Source: Climacium dendroides (Eukaryota > Streptophyta > Bryopsida > Hypnales > Climaciaceae). From it: a DNA stretch of 64,000 nucleotides. Positions 25,149-37,637 of this stretch are shown one piece after another. Below the pieces are notes generated by a model. That model ran no database searches, was not told the DNA's origin, and worked only from the letters and a program-made list of their open reading frames with translations. A program made the translations under genes and the position numbers. The stretch spans positions 15,455,538 through 15,519,537 of the forward strand of contig OX467091.1 of assembly GCA_950106755.1 (NCBI GenBank). Reading direction: 5' to 3'. Position 1 is the stretch's first letter, and each line of letters opens with the position of its first letter.

Positions 25149-28100
25149 GTATGCAAGTGCTTGCTCATCTCCTACTTGTTATTATAAAATTAATACCTCT
25201 TAGGTATGTTTTTCACCTTAAGGTGCCTTAACTAATACTACTCTCATTTGTAGTCACACATAGGACAACCATGGCTCAAAATTTGAAATAAGGTTGAGAA
25301 TTACACTCTTTTTTTTTCAGCTCGTCTTCCAAGCCCAAATCCAATTGCTTTGTGACAGTGTTGCCAAGCTTGCAGCTAGTCCATAGCTTCAAAATTTTGA
25401 TTTATTTTTAGTTTGTTTTGATGAATGTGTCACCCTTCTTCAATTCTTTAAGTATGGGAACAACACCCCACCTTGTTTGCATGTCTGTTTTCCTTCATGC
25501 TTCTCCAATTATCAACTTTTGGCACCATGATCTTCCTCCTTCCCATAATGATAGTGCAACATTGGCAAACAACACCAACAAGATTTCAAATAGAATTAAA
25601 CTCCCCATTTGCCTATATGAATTTACACATCCAATCTTCTTGTCACCTACAAGTTATAATACTTAGGGCGCTTTTTCTTCTCTTCCATACTAAAATGATA
25701 GCCACAATCTTTGTTTTCCTTGTTAGAGCACCCTCGCCATCACTTAATGCGGGATCAACAACCTCAAGTGACAACACATTCACTTTGAAATCACCACAAA
25801 CATGCGTCTTCACATGAATAAGGGATTGTAATAGTTGTATCTCCAATATATGGGTCACCTTTGTATTACCCTCACCATCACCACCAATTGGAGAAGAAAT
25901 CATGCCACCGAAAGTTGCATTTACCAACATGTACATGCCCAAGCTATTACTATTCTTGGGCAATTTCAATTGGAGTGCCATGGTTTGATTTGAACCTATA
26001 TTGAACACCCTCAAGCAATGGTATTGATACAACATCCAAAAACAAATGCAACAAACTAACAATTGGAAAAAACACAAGTGCAAATTAAAAAATTGCAAGT
26101 GCAAAAACCAGAGCAAAAGGACCAATTCACAAAAAACAAGTGGTGAGCAATTCACAATAGTAGTTATCAATTCAAAGCAAGCCAAAACATCGCAAAGCAA
26201 GGCAAAAACTAAAAAGGCATAGGTTGCATGAAATCAAGCTTGGATTAATTTGCAATGATGAAGGTGCCATTGAATTACAACCTCCATTTCTAAATTGGAA
26301 TGAATGCAGGATACCATAAGCCTTAAGGAATTTGACCACAAACAAAGAATAAAGTCTCCAAATGCCATCCCTAGTTCCCTACATTGAAAGAATGATTCTA
26401 AATTTGCAATGGTAATTTCAAGAGCACTAGTTCATACGAGAGGCAACGATGGCATCACAATGGCTACGAAGTTAATGCTAAAGACAATCAACAAAGTAAG
26501 AGAGAAATTACAAAAAATTTGAAACAAGGAGCTTTACTAATATTAATGAGCCACTTCAAAGAAGATAACTCTAAAACCTAACTCCAACCTCTGATCTAGC
26601 TGCCAATGCTATTCATCAACGGCCTAGGTTGCAATCAAGCTAATAGATGAAAACTTCATAGCAGATGGATGCTAGTGCCACTTTGGATGAATATACGCGG
26701 AATTACCACTTTCTGTGAATGAAGGCTAGTGTGAAAATGTGCCCCCAATCTCAATCTTTTTGTCATTTTCACAATGTAAATTTAGCACAACAATTTTTTA
26801 GTAGAAGATGAGCACAATTAGCCAATTTAAAGATCATTGCAAATGACATACAAACCCCAGTGTACTAAAAAAACAACACTTTCCAAAGCAAATTACTACA
26901 AAGTATAAGCAATAAAACAATAAAGATGTGAAAGCAATTGTAGCTTTAAATTTTACAATTTAATCATGTGGCTTCAATTCTAAGGTTTTGTGGTGGACCC
27001 AGTCTCACAAATGGATCATGCATATGTCAACACATTAAAAAATTAAACTTCTTTCACCAACAACTTCCAAATTAAAATTGGTTAGGGTGAATTTTTTCTT
27101 TTTTTCTTCTTTGTAATAAGGGTGCATTGATTTTTGTACTAACAAAACAAATATAGAGTGCATTTTTTGAAGAGACAAGATAAAAGCCATGGAATTTTGA
27201 AGCCACCACACATAAGGTTGCTTGACTAAAAACAAAAATTTTAAGGCCACTCAAATGAAGTATATAAACCACCACATTGGCTCATGATTTAAACCTAGGA
27301 AGATTAAGACAAATGGTAGGAAATTGTGAGATAGAATTATTAGTAGGAAGGATTAATCCCTAACAATGAATTAATGAGTTTTTTGATAATTGAGTAGTAG
27401 TGGGAATTTTGGAACAATGATTTGGAATTTAATGAATTTAATTATGTAAGAATGATGGATAAATTCAAGGGAAAAATTAGGATTTTTAAACCTTAACCCT
27501 TTAAAGACTAAAGCCCAAATTGGGCTTCATGTTTTTTAAACAATTTTGAGGAGTTTATATTGATTTTAAAATTTTAATTTAATAATAAAAATTTTAAACC
27601 AATGCATGCAATTTTCTTAATTCAAGCTAATGATATAATAAAAAAATTCATTTCCATTATACTTTCTATAGTATAATCAATCAAAGTATGCAACTTAAAA
27701 TCATGAATTCTTAGTGCGTAAAGGGTTAAAGGACATTGCAAGCTCAATTGGCATCTCAAAAGTCAAATCTTGAATTTTCACATAGTTCTTGATTTTAAAT
27801 GTTTTCATGCTTAACTAAAAAAAAATGTAGTTTCAATAATTTGTTTTTTTAATCCATTTAATTTTTTTTCAAAATTATTAAAATTGTAATGTTTGTGACA
27901 CTTTGAAGATAGCATCTTGAAAGCTCAAAATACACCACTTTTGAAGTTTTTCTATTGAATTTATCTTAGTATAAGCTCTAGTAGTACTTCAATTGCACCA
28001 TGATGTTTGTAACTATTATTTCAATTTTTCATAAAAATTTTAGACTATTTTAAGCACTCTTATAATTACTATGATTTTTAAATGGATTTTTTTTTAAATC

Positions 28101-29707
28101 ATATAAAATTCAATTTGACTTTTTTAATTATGAAAAAATGAGATTAAATTTTAGACATATATTTTTACAGCTTAAAAATATCAACATTATGAAATATATG
28201 TTTTAATATAGAAATCTAATGAAATTTGACCAAATCCGAACATAAAATGCATTTGAGGGTTAAAAGAAAAAACATTAGGTAAGAAATGGATAATTAGAAA
28301 AATTAGGCAAATGGTGAATTTGGTAGAATTGTGAAACAAAATACTATAACTAGGAATTAGTGTAGAAGTGAATTGGGAATAGAAAATGCAAGTACAACAT
28401 ATATAAAGCTAATTAGGAGGATTATAGAAAATACTAGTGTAAGAAGATGCTCTAAAAAAGGGGAGAAAATTATAAAGTAGTGTGGGTTATAGAAAATTAG
28501 GGTAGGGATGAATCAATAAGTAGATGAATATTAGAATGTTAATGAGGTATTAGAGTAGAAAAATTATGATTAGCTCTCCTTCACTTGTTTTATTCTCTCA
28601 TTGAGGTTTTGCTTGTCTTCCTTCCTTAGAAATTGGAGAATGAATTGTTAGGTGAAGGAAATGGTATAGCAAATTTGTAAAGTAGATTCTAACATTGAGT
28701 GGAAAAAAATAGAAGAAATGAGGAGGGTTTGGAACTCCTCTTTCTTCCTCCTGTTTTTGCTTAGTGTTAGGCAAAGATCCCTTACGGGACATATCATATC
28801 CCTTATTTTCAAAATTTAAGAATCTTTTTTATATTTAAAATTCAAATTTTCTAATTTGTCATACGTCTAATTTTAGAGATTTTTAGTACTATCAAGTACA
28901 AAAATTAATGATTTAGAGCTAAAATCTTTTGCAATCTATTTTCACACTAAGTAGGCATGTTCCTATCAAGGGCATGTAACTAAAATAAAACTATTGTAAG
29001 CCTTCCATATACATGCAAATAAGTCTCCCTAGTATAAACATTTTTAAACATTGAAGATGATTTCAAGCTCATTCTTTTGGTAAAAACTCTTCACCATCAA
29101 GTCCTCACAAATTGAAATTTTTTAGTTTCTTTCTAAATTTCTTTTTCTATTTCTTACAAATTGAAAATTTGAAATGTAAAAATACTTCTTTACTTAAGAT
29201 TTAATTTTGTACTTTTCTAGTTTTCCTACAAGTTTAGAAATTTTTTATGCTTTTCCTTTATGAAAGTATTATCTTCTTAAAGGTTTATACATTGGCCATA
29301 TTTTAAATATTTAAAAAAAAATCTACTTTTAAAAAAAACTTGGAAAACAATATGAAAACAACCAAAACAATATAAGATTGTTGCAATAAACAATTGCCGA
29401 TTTTGTTTCAAAATGGTTTATTTTAATGAGTACTATGACTTTTGGAATTCTTTTTAATAAAAATAAAATATTTATAATTTTTAAAGCATTCAAAATAGGG
29501 CATATTTAAAATTTTAGGCCTAGAAAAATTTATCTCTAAAAGTTATGCATAGAAAAAGGGGTGAAAAATACCAAGAAATTGGACACTTTGGTAATTGATT
29601 TTCTAGATAATAGTAAAAGAAATTTAAAATTCAATAAAAAAATTCATTTTTTCTAACTTGAAGATACTCCTTCTCAACCATTTGCATCTTTGGGAAAAAA
29701 TTGTATT
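25149..29707. other. No gene supported
   Basis: A 185-residue minus frame (25643-26200) is the longest here. It is Leu/Cys/Phe-rich and has no recognised domain; it may derive from the hAT-like element but I cannot show this. Near 27493 and 27719 the inverted pair TTAACCCTTTA / TAAAGGGTTAA brackets 237 bp. The rest is AT-rich with many stops. Confidence 0.4.
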
Positions 29708-29951
29708 CACTATAAGAATTTGGTATTTTATGTGACATTTTATAATTTTAGCAAAAAAAATTTAGATGACATCAAAATGTCGAATAGAACAACTTGTGTT
29801 TTTATGTCAATAATAATGTCCAATATAACATTTAGATGCTACATTGGATGTTGTTGTTAACACAAAAATATAAATTGTTCTATTTAAGGTCACCAAAAAT
29901 CCATCTATTAAAATTATAAAATGTCACATAAAATACGGGGTTCTTATAATG
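29708..29951. mobile_element. 244-bp CACTA MITE with ATT target duplication
   Basis: It starts CACTATAAGAA at 29708, and the right end inverted starts CATTATAAGAA. The arms continue through GTATTTTATGTGACATTTTA, giving about 38 of 43 matches. Inner words (GAATAGAACAA, TTTTTATGTC) also pair, so nearly the whole element folds. ATT at 29705-29707 and again at 29952-29954 fits the 3-bp duplication expected of CACTA elements. Confidence 0.75.
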
Positions 29952-30811
29952 ATTCTTTGCACTTGCGCAAAGGTAGTGCACTTTGAATACATGTGGAAGA
30001 TGGACACTTCATTATTTTTTTTAAATCTCTTTGCGATCTTTTGTAACTTTAGTAAAAGTCCTTGTCTTCTAATTTTGACTTTTCAAATTTTTATTTTTGA
30101 ATATGAAATAGTACTAAACCCCCTCAAAATGGCAAAGATAGACATCCAATCAAGGGATGTTTAAAAATTATTATTATATATATATATTTATTTAATTACT
30201 CAATTTCTACAACTGTTATATTTACCATCATTTCAAATTTTATACAAAATAAGCATTTGATGTAAAAGTTATGCTCCAAAAAACAACTCTCTGAGGCCAA
30301 GGGGATAAAAGAAAAAGACAAATGTTTCTAGCAATTATCCAACAAAATTAGTTATCTTCTATCATCTTCCTTTTTATTGCAACTTAAGGTTTTAGTCTTC
30401 TAAACTATAGAAGCTTCAAACTTAGCTTAACTCCTAAGAAACTTTATATAAAAGAATGTAGATTTGAAGTATAAAAAACTAGTTGAAGCAAAGTTGGCAC
30501 ATTATTGAATCTACATTGTGCAATTTTTTCTTCTTCTTCATTGATATATGCTTGCATCTTATGTATATCAAGTCTTTCCATTAGCTTATTGATTGGCACT
30601 ATACTTCTAAACTCAAAAGTTACATTGTATTGTATGCACTTTATAAATTCAAAGGCTCTTAAGTTCATAACGCTATGTGCATTGGATAAACCATACCTAT
30701 CTATGGCATAAAAATTTCTCTACCATGGAGATTTTGAAGCCTAAAAGTTTAAGCTCTAATACCTTCATTTTGCAATTTTTAATTCTTCCTATCAAACTAT
30801 CTCTACAACTA
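29952..30811. other. No gene recognised
   Basis: AT-rich DNA with overlapping short frames on both strands at 30444-30711 that mirror each other. Neither has a domain or splice signal. A short TA run is at about 30173-30186. Confidence 0.4.
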
Positions 30812-31272
30812 AGGTAAACCAGCCCATTGTGGTCAAAATGAGGAGTTTGGCATCATCTTGTTGCTGAAATTTTTCAACTTTTTTCCCACATTAGTACAAG
30901 TGTGAGAAATAGCAAGTGCAATTGAAATTATTATTTTTTGACAAAGTATGAATTTGTTAAAAATTTCTGAAGCATTGAGCCCCAAAGAGTCTGTAGACTA
31001 CCTTAAGACCACTAAAAACTGAATCTGTAATGCTCATCTCACTGCCTAATGTAGTCAAAATATTTTCTATTACAGAAGGCCAAAAAAGTCAATTTTTACA
31101 ATGGACTTTACACTGAAAACTCAGAAGTTCCCAATGAGGTTAGTGTTCACTCCATTGCTGTCATGTAAGACATGCATTGTTGCCCATTTCCCACATCCTG
31201 GAAAAAAACCACAATGGGTCATTTCTTAGGCGACCACAATGGGTCATTTGACCACAATGGGTTGTCTTACCT
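30812..31272. mobile_element. 461-bp MITE, TA target duplication, copy 1
   Basis: The termini AGGTAAACCAGCCCATTG and, inverted, AGGTAAGACAACCCATTG bracket 461 bp. TA lies on both sides (30810-30811 and 31273-31274). The word CACAATGGGTCATTT repeats three times near the right end. A second copy of exactly the same length lies at 43041-43501 in the same orientation and is clearly homologous along its whole length. The TA duplication fits Tc1/mariner-like mobilisation, but the ends are not the usual Stowaway CTCCCTC. Confidence 0.8.
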
Positions 31273-31445
31273 TATAAGCTCATTCATTTCTAGAACCTTG
31301 CATACAAATCATGAGGCATTAAGTGACCATCCTACTAATGCTAATGATGAGTAAATAAAATTTTCTTTGTTAGATCATACTTCAAATTGTTTCATATTAT
31401 TAGCTTTTGCAAGAAACTCTCAAGTGAAATCATTCATAATTCTCC

Positions 31446-31495
31446 TAATAATGGACTCTAGAACTCACACTAATAATGGACTCTAGAACTCACAA
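31446..31495. repeat. 25-bp tandem duplication
   Basis: The unit TAATAATGGACTCTAGAACT plus CACAC/CACAA occurs twice in tandem. Confidence 0.9.
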
Positions 31496-31849
31496 GCGGA
31501 AGTCATATCACTTCTCAGGTATGAAATGCATCTTGTTCCTTGAGCCTAACAAGAGATTTGAAATGTTTATTTCTACAACATCACAAAGAGTTTTTGAGGC
31601 TCATGGGGGAAGTGAGACAATTGGATATTTTGCATTTTTTAGGGGGGATCATTTGAGTTTTACTCAATATTACATGAAGATGTCACCCACCTTCATCAAC
31701 TCAATTTGCATATTTCATTCTTTTAGAATGTGGGTTTGTTATTTTAAAATCTATGTTTTTTTGCAGATTTTAGTGCACATGATCAAAATGATTTGTAGAT
31801 TTTGATGTTCTAATCTCTTTAATTTTTAGATTTTTGTTGACAGGGAAAA

Positions 31850-33500
31850 TAGTGTGGGGCCGGTACTGTAGTGAGGTATTTACAGTGTCCGTAGCAGACC
31901 GGGGGGGCCTGCCTGTGCGTGATTCTGGCTGAGAATTCCATTCCCTGCTATGATTGCCATACCAAAAGTGTCTAAAGCTTAGTACAGTAAGTAGCCGGAC
32001 AGCCGGTGGTGAAGTCTCCCGGTTTGTCGGAAGTACCGGGCCCTGTAGTCATCAGCTAGTTTCCCCTACGTACTGTAACCCGCTGGGCTCACTTCGGCTT
32101 GCCTGGTTTCCCCCCGTAGGCAAGGCCCGCCGTCCACTTCGCCTCTTCTTCCCGATCCCCAAGTAGCTAGCGTCGCCTCATCAGTCCGCGAGTGCGCGTT
32201 CTGCGTGTAAGCTGTGCGTGCGGACGTGCGCCCACTGCGTCCAGGCAAAGGCAAGTTCTAGAGCCACAGCTACCACTACTGTTGCCATGTATCCCCCCGG
32301 CCCGTCCATCCCTTTGCGCTTCCTCACTCCGGCCATAAAACGCTGGCTTGCAACCGTTCTACTTCGGACTACCCTTCTGCTTCCAGCCTGCAACGCACAC
32401 ATACTAGCTAGATAAGAAGACAACATCTTGCCAGCCATCTCACGTACTTCTGGTCAAATTGGGCACTGTTCCTACGCCCTACTTCGTGGGTTTGCGAATT
32501 GCGGGATTGACAATTTCGGAGAGGGGGCGAGGGGGGGGGGGGGGGATCCAGGAGCGAGCTGACATATATAGCAACTGGCGTGGATGTTGTGCAGGGTCAG
32601 GTGTTGGCTTGTTGGACTGATGGTGTGTTTTCCACTCCGGCCGTTGATGGTCCTCACGGTCAGGCTTGCCAGGCGAGGCTGACAGTCGAGCACGCTAGCT
32701 AGGCGGGGGGAAACATATCCAGACAATCATGAGTTAGTATTTGGCCCATGCACAGTATCTACGCAAGTTCCTCTATCTGTGTACTAGAAGTCGTACGATA
32801 CGATACGTCTTCGTGGAAGTTCATCAGCTTGATAGATCGCAACAGGAGTTTCAGTGTTCTTCCTCCAACGCACATATATCTGAAGTTATGGTAAGTGACT
32901 TTGCTTACTTTGAGCCCGGCCCTTGGTGCTGATGATTTAGGGTCCAGTAGCGAGGGATGTGTTATTCAGCCAGGTTAGGGGATTAAGTGTTGGTGAATGG
33001 TTATCTTCGTTTCTTGTGACTAGCTCAGAGACGATCATTATTTGGACCAGTTGACAGAGGGCAGGGATTCTATGTTGGTGGTGCCTAAGACTTGGTGCAC
33101 CGACGACGTCGATGGTGAGGGTTTGACTGAGAAGTTGATGGAATCGAATGCGTTGGGATTCTGCCAAACAGTGATTGAAGGAATATAATTCTGCTCCCGA
33201 AATTTGACTTTTCCATGCCGGCGCGATCTGGTACGGACGAGCTTGAAGGATCGTTTCTTTCAGGGTTTGATTCCTTTCAGATCTGAATGAACTCTCAAAG
33301 AAGCGACGTGTGTGTATACTTTGATTCTGGAGTTCTTGGAATCGCTAGCTCTTGAACTTGAACGGAAGAAATTTTCGTCAAGCACACACTATCACATCTC
33401 GCGACATAGTTTTGCTTTGCATCATTGAAAGCGGTTTGCATCTAGCTCTTCAAGCGGTGTTATACGTACGTACTCTTCATTTTATTTTTCAGCGTGGACC
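31850..33500. other. GC-rich, CpG-containing non-coding island
   Basis: Base composition rises abruptly from AT-rich flanks. The island contains GCCGG/CCGGG words, many CpGs, a run of 15 G (32531-32545) and TATATAGC at about 32565. Open frames exist on both strands (for example 32066-32438 minus and 32218-32415 plus), but they overlap each other and show no domain. High GC alone makes them likely by chance. It could be the promoter/5' region of a transcript running rightward toward the palindrome at 35.03-35.4 kb, or a relic of a gene. No exon was proven. Confidence 0.4.
32531..32545 (+). repeat. G15 homopolymer within G-rich tract
   Basis: GAGGGGGCGA is followed by 15 consecutive G. Together they could form a G-quadruplex on the + strand, and they are a likely sequencing-error hotspot. 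Confidence 0.9.
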
Positions 33501-35029
33501 ACAGTATTAATTCCAATACTGTGACTAATTTCGTTGCTGTGCTGTGGTGCGTGGCAGCTACACAAACAATTGATGTTGTCGCTTTGAAAGCTGTGCCTGC
33601 TCCTTCTAATTGTGTGGCTTGCATTGGTTGTGTCAATTTCGGGATAAAACTATTATAAAATCAACATATAGTAGAAGGATGTAGTCAACACAAGTTTCTC
33701 GTTAAGAATCCTAAAGAATGTGAAATAATACAGCCTTTGTATATCGCGCTTTCTCTGTAGCACTTCCGAGTGAAACTAGAAATTGAAATTTATTGTTGGT
33801 ACAGAAAGTATTAACACTAACTATCAATGGTTTTGTTTTCAACACTGAATTTAAATTCTACAGTCACTAGTAAACTCTAGACTTCATGAATGCTCATGGA
33901 AAGTGTCATGGATGTTCATGAATGTAGGACCTACAAGGTTTTTAGTACGATAAGTAGCATTTCTAAGTGATCATTTGACACTAAATATCAATATCATTAC
34001 AGTTAGTGGTTTGATTTTCGTCGATGTGCACAAATGCAGTACAGTGGAATCTTTTTTTCATTAAAATGGATAAAAGTGAGACTAGAAAGTAAGAGTTACG
34101 TGACTAATGACCGTACAATTCACAAGTTCCAATGGACAAGTTAAAAGCATGAATATTCCAGTCAGGGGAATGCAGTATTGTACTGCACAACTTAATGGCA
34201 GCAGAATGCGAAGTACAAAGACTACATAATGATCTCAACTTCTACAAATAGTATAATTTCAACTTCTACAAATATCGAAGTAACTAACTACTACATTATT
34301 GGCAACTGGTTATTTACAAGTTCAAATCTTCGAGGTTCGTAAGGATCATGTGTTATAATGTAGATGCATTGTACTATAAAGTCATGTAAATTCTCTATTA
34401 TCCATTAACTTTTCATTCAAATACTCTCAATTATACTATGATATGACTCAGTCATACTTCAATCCGATAGTACCTACACAAAATGCAGAAATACGAAGTC
34501 AGAAAGAGCCTCTAGGACCTTTAAAAAAAATTCATTGTACCCTATCTGCAAACTGCGGATCACAAATTGCAAGGTCTGGCACCTCCTATTGAGTTGCCCC
34601 TCTAACAAATAAATGGTAGCCCATTTACTAAGCTTATTTAGGGTATGAGTGTTTGGGCAGTATGGTATACTACACAATGATGAGGAAACTGCGTTTTAAC
34701 TTCAACTTCCACATACTCCAGCGTCAAGCAAAAGGAGTCACCCTTGGTCTTGAAATTTTTTGAAAGAAAGGAATTTGGGCGACAAATTCCCCATTTCAGA
34801 GTGCATGAAATCGCTGAAATACTCCCCATTTTCCAGATGGTATTCCTGCATCTTAGATGAATGTACATGAATTTGGATGAGCAAATGATATTTCATCCAA
34901 ATGTACGGGCGTAAGTAGACTTTGCACTGCCTTGGAAATTGAAGTATCTGCTCTGCATGTATCCATGTTCCTAGCGGGGGAACTTGTCAGTATTGTCATG
35001 GATAGATATTTCCGTGACAGCCCAAACTG
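33501..35029. other. Non-coding or unassigned, moderately GC-rich
   Basis: Small hairpins occur, for example CACAGTATT...AATACTGTG near 33500 and TTTGGATGA...TCATCCAAA at 34870-34904. Minus-strand frames at 34474-34868 and 34853-35113 are open for 67-86 codons but match no family I recognise. The second runs into the palindrome arm. Confidence 0.35.
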
Positions 35030-35415
35030 CAGACGACTTTGCATGCTTGCATGACAGAAATGAATATGTTTTGGTTTTCGCAAATTTGTATCAAGTAGAT
35101 TTTCAAATTTCAACCATTAATTGTTTAATTTCAGCTCATTTTCAAGTTCATGATTAAGATTTTACCTACTGCCGAGTCCTAGTTGTGTTGATGTAGAAAG
35201 TATCTCTTTGAAGTATCACTTTGAAGTATCTCTTTACAATTGATACTTTGAAGATATATTTTCCAAAGCATCGCAACTAAAACTCTTCAATACGCAAATC
35301 TCAATCATGGATTTGAAAATGAGTTGAAATTAAAACAATGATTGAAATTTGAAAATCTGCTTGATACGAAAACGAAAACATATTCGATTCTAACATGCAG
35401 GCATGGACTTGAAGT
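35030..35415. repeat. Long imperfect palindrome (candidate small-RNA foldback)
   Basis: Left-arm blocks CATGCTTGCATG, GAATATGTTTTGGTTTTCG, GTATCAAGTAGATTTTCAAA, CTCATTTTCAAGTTCATGAT, CTAGTTGTGTTGATG and GAAGTATC reappear as reverse complements in the same nested order between 35415 and 35240. The arms are therefore about 180 nt with scattered mismatches and small bulges, and the loop is short. The tip itself repeats TTTGAAGTATCTC. A transcript would fold into a single long stem, as young MIRNA genes, hairpin siRNA loci and foldback transposons do. No known microRNA was recognised, and I saw no target duplication. Confidence 0.7.
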
Positions 35416-36262
35416 ATCTATGTGAAGTTTCGATCAACTTTGAAGTGTAAGTCAACTCTGAACTATCCCTGCCTCGAAGCTAGTATCAACCTCTGGAGCG
35501 TAGCTCGGCATCTGCATAGAGATGTAGGCCGGGATCGATCATTCATCTTCAGATTGCAATGAGTTAGCTCTACGGACAGGCCTCCAAATCAGGTTTCTCA
35601 GGAAGAATGACTATATGCAATACCAGCATTCAGTGTTGCAGAACCAGGACCTGGCGCTCACGAAAACTTCGCACACCTAACTTGGTCTCTGGGCGTTGAT
35701 TACGTTGCTTTTGTCTACAGAAAATGCAAGAAGAATATTAATACGAGACTCCGACCGTCTTCAACATACTTGAATCTCTTTTGAAGCAGCTGTCTGCTTC
35801 AGATTTCAGAAGCTCCTGCACGGAACCTTTTCTTTTGCGTGGTACAAGATTGGTAACCCACGACCTTCGATATCTGCGGCGTAACGGGCCTTCATTGAGC
35901 TTTCTTATGCACCAAACAATAAGGTACCTACACTGATGGCAAATTTCGTTATAATGGCATATGAAATCCGCCATTTTTTCATTCAATTTCTTCTTTAGAC
36001 TTGAAGTCTAGGATTAGTGTAGATTTCAGACTGCATAATCTAAACTGAAAAGTGCCAAGTTTGTGGTTCTCCGCCATTTTAATGAAATATCAATTATGAA
36101 TTTTAATGAAATACCAATTATTGATTTTGTAATGAAATATCAGTTATTGATTTTGTATAGCTTATCATGCCATTTATCACTCACTTTAATTTGTATATGT
36201 GACACTAGAGAAACTACACTTCATTAAGAATTTGTGATCCCTTTCAAAAACTAAATTGACCC
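35416..36262. other. Unassigned; short tandem repeat at 36074-36152
   Basis: A minus frame at 35738-35986 (82 residues, Arg/Lys-rich centre) is open but unrecognised. At 36074-36152 the unit TTTTAATGAAATATCAATTA recurs about three times with small changes. Confidence 0.4.
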
Positions 36263-36414
36263 CATGGTTGTCATACTGGACAAGTTACTATTCATTTTTT
36301 GTCCTGTAGAACGAGTTACTATTCATCAAATGTACCTCTCAAGTACATTTGATGAATAGTAACTCGTCCTATAGGACGAAAAATGAATAGTGACTTGTTC
36401 AATATGACAACCAT
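36263..36414. mobile_element. 152-bp full-length foldback MITE, copy 1
   Basis: The element begins CATGGTTGTCATACTGGACA and folds end to end, with arms of about 75 bp. The centre is TCAAATGTACCTCTCAAGTACATTTGA. AATTGACCC on both sides (36254-36262 and 36415-36423) is a 9-bp target duplication. Length of duplication and long TIR suggest a Mutator-like (or 8-bp hAT-like) foldback. No coding content. Confidence 0.85.
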
Positions 36415-36423
36415 AATTGACCC

Positions 36424-37476
36424 TAACCTATAGATTCTTGTCTAAAATGCATTAGAGGAAAAATGGAGCCTCAAGAAGGCCACCCAAGTTAGATATGTAG
36501 TTCAATAAAAAAACATAATATATTTTTTTCAAAAAAAATATATGATTCTTTTAATTGACCTTTGGGTAGCACTAGTCAAATTTGACGACTTTTTTTAGGT
36601 TCCAAATTTTCTTTAATGATATTGCCTTTATTAATAAAAGCCTTATGTTGCTTTTGGATATATCTATTTTCATTATTTTCAAAATTTATAGTTTATATTC
36701 ATGAGGTGTTTAAAATAATACAAAAAAAGAAATCTAAAATATTCTTTGACTTCCAATAGTCTAATAACAAGACCATTGCTCAATTGCTTATTTGAAAGCA
36801 AGCAGGTGTTGTTATCTTAATTTTCCAAATTCATGTTCTTTTAAGCTAGTACAATTTGTATTGCACTCAAAAATGTAATTCTATAGTAACATTAATTTTG
36901 GGCCCTCATTAATTGACTTACTGGCTTTTCATAACCAATGTCAAGAAAGTTGGTGTACATGAGTTTATAGCTTCAAATCAATTCAGTATTTCATTTATTC
37001 AAATTTATCAATCCTACATGACTGTATATAAGATGAGGTAGTAAGATCAAATTTGGTAGCACATCTTTATATAACCATATTTGAAATCCAAACATATTAT
37101 GGGTTGAAAATTTCCTATCAAACCTTGTTGCTTACATCCCATCAAACCTAACCACAAATTAAAAATTCATTGTTCCTAAAAATCTTCAACAATCTTATAT
37201 CTAAACACACATGGGTTTTTTTTCAAACACTTGGTGTGAAGTTTGAACTGTTCACAATAGAAAAATCAGTATATATACAATTCATTGCAAACTTTCTATC
37301 AACCAAAATTTTCTATTATTTTATTATTGGGTTGAATTCATAGAAAGTATTCTTCACATGCATGTGAACAAACATGCAAATTGAAGGTAAAATTTCTAAA
37401 ATCTCTAAGAATGTTTTTAATTCTTCAAATAGAATGGTACTAAAATTAATGTTTTAAGATTCTATTGCAATTAGAT
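36424..37476. other. AT-rich, no gene recognised
   Basis: The stretch between the two foldback MITEs is AT-rich and stop-dense, without an element or domain that I can name. Confidence 0.4.
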
Positions 37477-37629
37477 CATGGTTGTCATACTGGACAAGTT
37501 ACTATTCATTTTTCATCCTGTAGGACAAGTTACTATTCATCAAATGTACTTGAGAGGTACATTTGATGAATAGTAACTCATCTTACAGGACAAGAAATGA
37601 ATAGTAACTTGTCTAGTATGACAACCATG
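37477..37629. mobile_element. 153-bp full-length foldback MITE, copy 2
   Basis: Same element as at 36263, with intact symmetric ends CATGGTTGTC...GACAACCATG. The target duplication is AATTAGAT (37469-37476 and 37630-37637), 8 bp. The two copies differ at scattered bases but share the whole palindrome. Confidence 0.85.
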
Positions 37630-37637
37630 AATTAGAT

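Noticed and set aside
25643..26200. 185-residue minus-strand open frame as a gene
   Set aside because: Low-complexity Leu/Cys/Phe content, no domain, and stops where the adjacent hAT-like relic would join. Listed only as part of an unassigned stretch.
32066..32438. Overlapping frames in the GC-rich island as coding exons
   Set aside because: Open frames exist on both strands at the same place, as expected by chance in GC-rich DNA. No protein motif.
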